Shown piece by piece: positions 14,727 through 18,760 of a stretch of 18,760 bases of DNA. Under the pieces are notes generated by a model that saw only the letters and a list, made by a program, of their open reading frames with translations, was not told the origin of the DNA and did not search any database. Source of the DNA: JBFHER01 sp041584055 (GTDB lineage Bacteria; Bacteroidota; Bacteroidia; Bacteroidales; UBA5342). The translations under genes and the position numbers were made by a program. Every line of letters begins with the position of its first letter. The first letter of the stretch is position 1. The DNA lies in assembly GCA_041584055.1 (NCBI GenBank), contig JBFHER010000050.1, forward strand, positions 1 through 18,760, read 5' to 3'.

Positions 14727-14749
14727 CATCTAAAATAAAGTAACGCATT

Positions 14750-16708
14750 ATGAGTGAAGAAGTTGAAGTGACGAATGGCAATGGTTATTCCGCAGACAGT
14801 ATACAGGTTTTAGAAGGATTAGAAGCGGTTCGTAAACGACCTGCCATGTATATTGGAGATGTTGGTGTAAAAGGACTGCATCATTTGGTGTATGAGGTGG
14901 TGGATAACTCCATTGATGAAGCACTTGCTGGTCATTGTTCCGACATTGAAGTAATTATCAATAACGATAATTCAATTTCCGTTAAAGACAATGGTCGTGG
15001 TATCCCTGTAGATATGCACGAGAAAGAAGGAAAATCGGCGCTGGAGGTTGTAATGACCGTTTTGCATGCCGGTGGTAAATTTGACAAGGATTCTTACAAA
15101 GTTTCAGGAGGGTTGCATGGTGTGGGTGTATCCTGTGTGAATGCATTGTCTACCCTTTTAAAGGCCGAAGTGCACCGGAATGGAATTATTTATCAACAGG
15201 AATACGAAAGAGGGAAGCCTCTATACAGCATCAGGGAAGTTGGCACAACAGATGTCACCGGAACCATCATCACCTTTATGCCTGACAAGACAATCTTTAC
15301 AGAGTCGGTATTTAAACATGATATTTTAGCCGCGCGTTTGCGGGAGCTTGCTTACCTTAACAAAGGCATAAAGCTTGTTTTGATAGACCTTCGGGATGTT
15401 GATGAAGAAGGGAAACCACGCCGCAATGTTTTCCATTCAGAAGCAGGGCTTCCAGAATTTGTTGAATACCTTGACAGCACACGTGAAAAGCTCATTGATG
15501 ATGTGATTCATGTTTCCATGGAAAAAAATGATATTCCTGTGGAAATTGCGTTGCACTACAATACATCTTACTCAGAGAATGTACATTCCTATGTTAACAA
15601 CATCAACACCATTGAGGGTGGAACTCACCTGACTGGTTTCAGAAGGGGATTAACCCGCACCTTGAAAGCATTTGCTGATAAATCAGGCATGCTGGCCAAG
15701 TTGAAATTCGATATCAATGGGGATGATTTCCGAGAAGGATTAACTGCGGTTGTTTCTGTAAAAGTAGCAGAGCCTCAGTTTGAAGGCCAGACCAAAACAA
15801 AACTGGGAAACTCAGACGTAAGCCTTTCCGTGGATCAGGCTGTAAGTACGATGCTTGGAAATTACCTTGAAGAGCATCCAAAGGAAGCCCGGATAATTGT
15901 TAGCAAGGTGATTCTAGCTGCCACCGCACGTCATGCTGCACGCAAGGCTCGTGAGATGGTACAACGAAAAAATGTGCTTTCCGGAGGCGGATTGCCTGGG
16001 AAACTGGCTGACTGTTCTGAAAAAGACCCTGCGGCCTGTGAGGTATTCCTCGTGGAGGGAGATTCCGCGGGAGGAACAGCCAAACAAGGACGTAACCGTG
16101 AATTTCAAGCCATCATGCCATTAAGAGGTAAGATTTTGAACGTTGAGAAAGCAATGCAACATAAAATCTTCGAAAACGAGGAAATTAAAAACATCTTTAC
16201 GGCACTTGGCGTATCAATCGGTACTGAGGAAGACAGCAAGGCTTTAAACATGAACAAGCTTCGTTATCACAAGGTGGTGATCATGACGGATGCCGATGTG
16301 GACGGTAGCCACATCACAACATTGATAATGACCTTCTTCTTCCGTTACATGACTGACTTGATCAAGCACGGCTATCTTTACATTGCAACACCTCCCCTCT
16401 ACTTATGCAAAAAAGGGAAAAACCAGGAATATTGCTGGACGGAGCAACAACGTTTGATGTTTATTGAAAATTTTGGCGGAGGCAACGAAGGTTCTGTTCA
16501 TATCCAACGTTACAAAGGTCTTGGAGAGATGAATGCTGAGCAACTTTGGGAAACAACCATGAATCCCGAACAACGCACCTTACGTCAGGTAACCATTGAA
16601 AATGCAGCAGAAGCAGATCGTATCTTCTCCATGTTAATGGGAGACGAAGTGGCACCACGCCGCGAATTTATTGAGGAAAATGCAACGTATGCAAACATTG
16701 ACGCATAG
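14750..16708 (+). CDS. gyrB: DNA gyrase subunit B
   Basis: GyrB is the ATPase subunit of gyrase and, with GyrA, introduces negative supercoils in cytoplasmic DNA. The protein has 652 residues, the usual length for the shorter GyrB type without the large E. coli insert. Seen in order are the GHKL ATPase site (EVVDNSIDEALAGH with the general-base Glu49 and Mg-binding Asn53; KDNGRGIP with Asp80; SGGLHGVGVS), the transducer segment with the switch lysine region QTKTKLGN near residue 348, the TOPRIM acidic site EGDSAGG near 435 and DADVDGSH near 513, and the C-terminal IQRYKGLGEMNAEQLWETTM. ParE is the alternative, but the QGRNREFQAIMPLRGKILNV segment and the overall sequence fit GyrB better. The ATG at 14750 follows a leader with a hairpin, and a strong terminator ends the gene, so it is probably monocistronic. 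Confidence 0.95.
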   Translation: MSEEVEVTNGNGYSADSIQVLEGLEAVRKRPAMYIGDVGVKGLHHLVYEVVDNSIDEALAGHCSDIEVIINNDNSISVKDNGRGIPVDMHEKEGKSALEVVMTVLHAGGKFDKDSYKVSGGLHGVGVSCVNALSTLLKAEVHRNGIIYQQEYERGKPLYSIREVGTTDVTGTIITFMPDKTIFTESVFKHDILAARLRELAYLNKGIKLVLIDLRDVDEEGKPRRNVFHSEAGLPEFVEYLDSTREKLIDDVIHVSMEKNDIPVEIALHYNTSYSENVHSYVNNINTIEGGTHLTGFRRGLTRTLKAFADKSGMLAKLKFDINGDDFREGLTAVVSVKVAEPQFEGQTKTKLGNSDVSLSVDQAVSTMLGNYLEEHPKEARIIVSKVILAATARHAARKAREMVQRKNVLSGGGLPGKLADCSEKDPAACEVFLVEGDSAGGTAKQGRNREFQAIMPLRGKILNVEKAMQHKIFENEEIKNIFTALGVSIGTEEDSKALNMNKLRYHKVVIMTDADVDGSHITTLIMTFFFRYMTDLIKHGYLYIATPPLYLCKKGKNQEYCWTEQQRLMFIENFGGGNEGSVHIQRYKGLGEMNAEQLWETTMNPEQRTLRQVTIENAAEADRIFSMLMGDEVAPRREFIEENATYANIDA

Positions 16709-16726
16709 TTTGTTTCAAAATAATTG

Positions 16727-16759
16727 AAAACTGCCTCTGAAAAGGGGCAGTTTTTTTTT
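16727..16759 (+). terminator. Intrinsic terminator of gyrB
   Basis: AAAACTGCCTC (16727-16737) pairs with GGGGCAGTTTT (16744-16754), with one T-G wobble and a TGAAAA loop, and the T-run continues to 16759. It lies 18 nt after the gyrB stop. Confidence 0.92.
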
Positions 16760-16889
16760 ACCCCAGGCAAAAGAAATAAAATTACACTTAAAAGGAATTG
16801 GGTTTCTCACAGACAGGCTGATGTCCGATTAGAGCCCTATGATTATGCCTGCACCTGAAGCTAAAATGCAAAAATCACCCTGACGCTCA

Positions 16890-17597
16890 TTAAAAATTAA
16901 AGCTCAATCCAATGGTTCCGTTAAAAAACCATTGTGGCGACAGGCCCTGGTTTGCATCCAAACTATTTTCTGAATGAAAAGAATAATTTTTTGTTAATGA
17001 ATAAGCCACAATCGGGTTAAGTACCAGCGAAAAATGCCAAATTTTCATATTTATTCTCAGCCCTGCATCAAGCATGGTTTGAAATCTTTTATCAATCAGA
17101 TAACTGTGGGGATAATAAGAATCAATCAAATAACTCCGGTCACTATCCACTCCGGGGAAAATATACCCCGGACGCAAACCAAAATTCAACTCAAAACTTC
17201 GAGGGATCAACCCGGTAATCACCTGAAATAGAAAACTACCAAACGTATCAGTCCATGCGCTTACTGTGACGCCCCGATATATGTCTGAACGATAAGCGAA
17301 ATAAAACGGAACGCTCAGCGCGGCATTCCCATCCGCCAAAACATGCTTTTCGTAGTTGAGACCTCCCCGGAACCCCAGGTGCGGTGTATAAAAGTTAGAT
17401 CCGCTTACCTTAAACACAAAGCCTGAGCTGTAAGGCACCCTATTTCCCTTAATAAATGGAGCCTGCATTCCGAAAGAAGCACTTATATCATTAAAGGTCG
17501 TAAAGCGTTCGCCTTTTCCAGTCATATTAGAAAATGGAAGTACACAAAGAATAACAATTATCAATGAAGGCTTACGAAGAAGCAATAAGAATCGCAT
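16890..17597 (-). CDS. Exported protein, probable outer-membrane beta-barrel
   Basis: No named family is recognised. With the start at 17597 the product has 235 residues, beginning with a basic and hydrophobic signal (MRFLLLLRKPSLIIVILCVL). The mature part alternates polar and hydrophobic residues in many short strands rich in Tyr, Phe and Gly: GFVFKVSGSNFYTPHLGFRG, ALSVPFYFAYRSD, FELNFGLRPGYIFPG and WHFSLVLNPIVAYSLT. It ends in NGTIGLSFNF, with the terminal aromatic residue typical of barrels recognised by BamA. The ATG at 17597 is preferred over an earlier in-frame one (17663) because a good promoter lies between them. A small outer-membrane barrel or structural protein is likely. The gene diverges from the DUF4294 gene and converges on gyrB, with about 130 nt of featureless sequence after the gyrB terminator. 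Confidence 0.75.
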   Translation of the reverse strand: MRFLLLLRKPSLIIVILCVLPFSNMTGKGERFTTFNDISASFGMQAPFIKGNRVPYSSGFVFKVSGSNFYTPHLGFRGGLNYEKHVLADGNAALSVPFYFAYRSDIYRGVTVSAWTDTFGSFLFQVITGLIPRSFELNFGLRPGYIFPGVDSDRSYLIDSYYPHSYLIDKRFQTMLDAGLRINMKIWHFSLVLNPIVAYSLTKNYSFHSENSLDANQGLSPQWFFNGTIGLSFNF

Positions 17598-17630
17598 AAA
17601 TCTACTTTTTGAATCATCACAGAGGTGACA

Positions 17631-17660
17631 CAAAACTAAATATAATAAAACCAACAACAA
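17631..17660 (-). promoter_or_regulatory. Bacteroidota-type promoter of the barrel protein gene
   Basis: On the minus strand TTG (17660-17658), a 19-nt spacer and TAGTTTTG (17638-17631) match both consensus elements with ideal spacing. The transcript would start about 25-30 nt before the ATG at 17597, which fixes that start over the one at 17663. Confidence 0.78.
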
Positions 17661-17763
17661 CATTTTTTATAAAAATGAATAATTTGGCACACTATCTGCA
17701 ATAAACCTTACGTTGGAGTTCTACGTTAGAGATACGGAGCAAAGCTGATTTGAAAAAAAGTTT

Positions 17764-17771
17764 TAATTTTG
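17764..17771 (+). promoter_or_regulatory. Putative -7 element of the DUF4294 gene
   Basis: TAATTTTG matches TAnnTTTG exactly and lies 16 nt before the ATG at 17788, which would give a very short leader. The nearest TTTG (17749-17752) is only 11 nt upstream, too close for a normal -33 element. Confidence 0.45.
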
Positions 17772-17787
17772 CATAAGTGCTTGAGTT

Positions 17788-18372
17788 ATGAAACGTGTAT
17801 TGTTTCTCATATTGTTTATGTGCATCCCCGGGGCGTTTGGTCTTTTTGCCCAGCGGGAAGTATCCCGTATTGAAATAACAAAAACGGATACATTCTACTT
17901 TAAGCTCCTGCCCGAGCTGGATGTATATGCACCACCAAAATTTAAAAGCAAGCGTGAAGCCAGGAATTATTATAAATTGATTCGTGATGTGCGAGTTACA
18001 CTGCCCTATGCCAAACTTGCTGCAGAATTGCTTAATGCGGTGAATGACACCCTACAGACAATAGACAGTGAGAGGGAAAAAAAACAATACCTTAAATCAA
18101 AAGAGAAGGATCTGTTTCAGGAGTTTGAACAACCCCTTCGAAGACTCACCTTTTCACAAGGACGACTTCTCATGAAACTGGTTGACAGGGAATGTCAACA
18201 AACCTCCTATGAACTTGTAAAATTTTACCGTGGGGGCTTTTCTGCTTTCTTCTGGCAATCAGTGGCTTATTTTTTTGGTGCAAACCTTAAATCCGAATAT
18301 GATGCACTGGGCGATGACCGCATGATTGAATATGTAGTAAAAGCCTTTGAACAAGGACGATTGATGATGTAA
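17788..18372 (+). CDS. DUF4294 family exported protein
   Basis: The 194-residue product has a signal peptide (MKRVLFLILFMCIPGAFGLF, cleavage probably after FAQ). A short strand region with LLPELDVYAPPKFKSKREAR is followed by helical segments: YYKLIRDVRVTLPYAKLAAE, FEQPLRRLTFSQGRLLMKLV and a C-terminal GGFSAFFWQSVAYFFGANLK. This order (a LPE(L/V) strand, then a Y..L...V....PYA helix, then a 'L...QG.LL.KLVDRE' block) matches the Bacteroidota-restricted family DUF4294 as I remember it. Function is unknown; the signal peptide places it in the periplasm or at the outer membrane. It diverges from the barrel gene and is followed after 65 nt by an SRPBCC gene on the same strand. Confidence 0.82.
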   Translation: MKRVLFLILFMCIPGAFGLFAQREVSRIEITKTDTFYFKLLPELDVYAPPKFKSKREARNYYKLIRDVRVTLPYAKLAAELLNAVNDTLQTIDSEREKKQYLKSKEKDLFQEFEQPLRRLTFSQGRLLMKLVDRECQQTSYELVKFYRGGFSAFFWQSVAYFFGANLKSEYDALGDDRMIEYVVKAFEQGRLMM

Positions 18373-18437
18373 ACTTCAGAAAACTCAACAATTTTCAACC
18401 TCATTTGTTATCCTTATACACTTTAAATCAATTTATT

Positions 18438-18760
18438 ATGCTAAAAAAGATTTTACTAGGGATAGGCATTATCATCGCCATTGTTTTATTATGGCTTGTG
18501 TTTACCGATGGAAGTTATGACGTAAAGAGAAGTACCGTCATCAATGCACCACAGGCGACTGTTTTTGAGGCTGTTTCGGACCTTAACACCTGGACCAGTT
18601 GGTCGCCCTGGCTAATTATGGAACCGGATGCAGAGGTAGTCGTTACCGGAAACCCGGGGAGTGTTGGCAACTTTTATTCCTGGAAAGGTGAGTTGGTTGG
18701 TTCCGGAGAAATGGAAAATATGGAGCTGTCAGCACCATCGTCACTTGTGCAGGAAATTCG
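18438..18760 (+). CDS. SRPBCC-family protein with N-terminal membrane helix, 5' part
   Basis: The gene runs off the end of the window; 107 codons are visible. The N terminus is a single membrane helix (MLKKILLGIGIIIAIVLLWL). It is followed by the start of a START/polyketide-cyclase-like (SRPBCC) domain: YDVKRSTVINAPQATVFEAV, DLNTWTSWSPWLIMEPDAEV and GSVGNFYSWKGELVGSGEME. The INAP...VF..V.DL..W..WSPW pattern is characteristic of membrane-tethered SRPBCC proteins, which bind hydrophobic ligands; the ligand is unknown. The domain probably faces the periplasm. No typical -7 element is seen in the 65-nt gap before it, so it could be co-transcribed with the DUF4294 gene. Confidence 0.85.
   Translation, partial: MLKKILLGIGIIIAIVLLWLVFTDGSYDVKRSTVINAPQATVFEAVSDLNTWTSWSPWLIMEPDAEVVVTGNPGSVGNFYSWKGELVGSGEMENMELSAPSSLVQEI

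Larger units (their letters stand above)
14432..14749. other. Divergent control region between the carboxylase operon and gyrB
   Basis: This 318-nt gap contains no ORF or RNA gene that I can support. It holds a minus-strand -7 element, a plus-strand -7 element, two inverted repeats and a GC-rich hairpin in the gyrB leader, each listed separately. The middle part (about 14520-14610) shows no structure I recognise. Confidence 0.8.

Noticed and set aside
17598..17663. Longer N terminus of the barrel protein
   Set aside because: A promoter with ideal spacing lies within this stretch, and the shorter form starts with a better signal peptide.
1..18760. CRISPR array, insertion sequence, prophage, tRNA or rRNA
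   Set aside because: No regularly spaced repeats, transposase or integrase-like frames, terminal inverted repeats around genes, or cloverleaf or rRNA sequences were seen.

Overview
The window looks like an ordinary chromosomal stretch from a member of the phylum Bacteroidota, most likely a Cytophagales-type environmental bacterium. This is inferred from four things: intergenic promoters of the Bacteroidota form (TTG, 17-23 nt, TAnnTTTG), weak Shine-Dalgarno signals, a very long Bacteroidota-type TamB protein next to tsaD, and families largely confined to the phylum (DUF4294, small tandem membrane proteins, TPR proteins with a PGSG membrane tail). Base composition is moderate to AT-rich. I see no mobile element, CRISPR array, tRNA or rRNA.

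Layout. 1-297 is the 3' end of a DUF1080 (3-keto-disaccharide hydrolase-like) gene. It converges on 382-1158 (-), a lipoprotein with an SdiA-regulated-type propeller. An exosortase-family gene (1310-1876, -) is translationally coupled to tsaD (1876-2898, -). The giant tamB-like gene (3017-7480, +) diverges from tsaD. Two tandem paralogous small secreted/membrane proteins follow (7698-8150 and 8355-8849, +), each with its own terminator and sharing a promoter element. Next is a five-gene cluster with overlapping reading frames (8917-12521, +): a possible LolA-fold protein, a YidD-like protein with a signal peptide, two paralogous TPR/PGSG membrane proteins, and a TPR-like helical protein. A bidirectional terminator separates it from a convergent acyl-CoA carboxylase pair (biotin carrier 12555-12875 and carboxyltransferase 12887-14431, -). 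A 318-nt divergent control region with several inverted repeats leads into gyrB (14750-16708, +). The window ends with a possible outer-membrane barrel protein (16890-17597, -), a DUF4294 protein (17788-18372, +) and the 5' part of an SRPBCC-family gene (18438-18760, +).

How the genes fit together. Most of the window is housekeeping: t6A tRNA modification, DNA gyrase, carboxylase and envelope biogenesis. The part that looks undescribed is 7.7-12.5 kb. Two small proteins, each with an acidic stalk and a two-helix glycine-rich hairpin carrying a repeated LWGC motif, sit immediately before an overlapping operon of envelope proteins. That operon includes an apparently exported YidD-like protein. 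I infer a possible envelope module for handling or inserting small membrane proteins. The function is unproven, and the two small genes could simply be neighbours of the operon.
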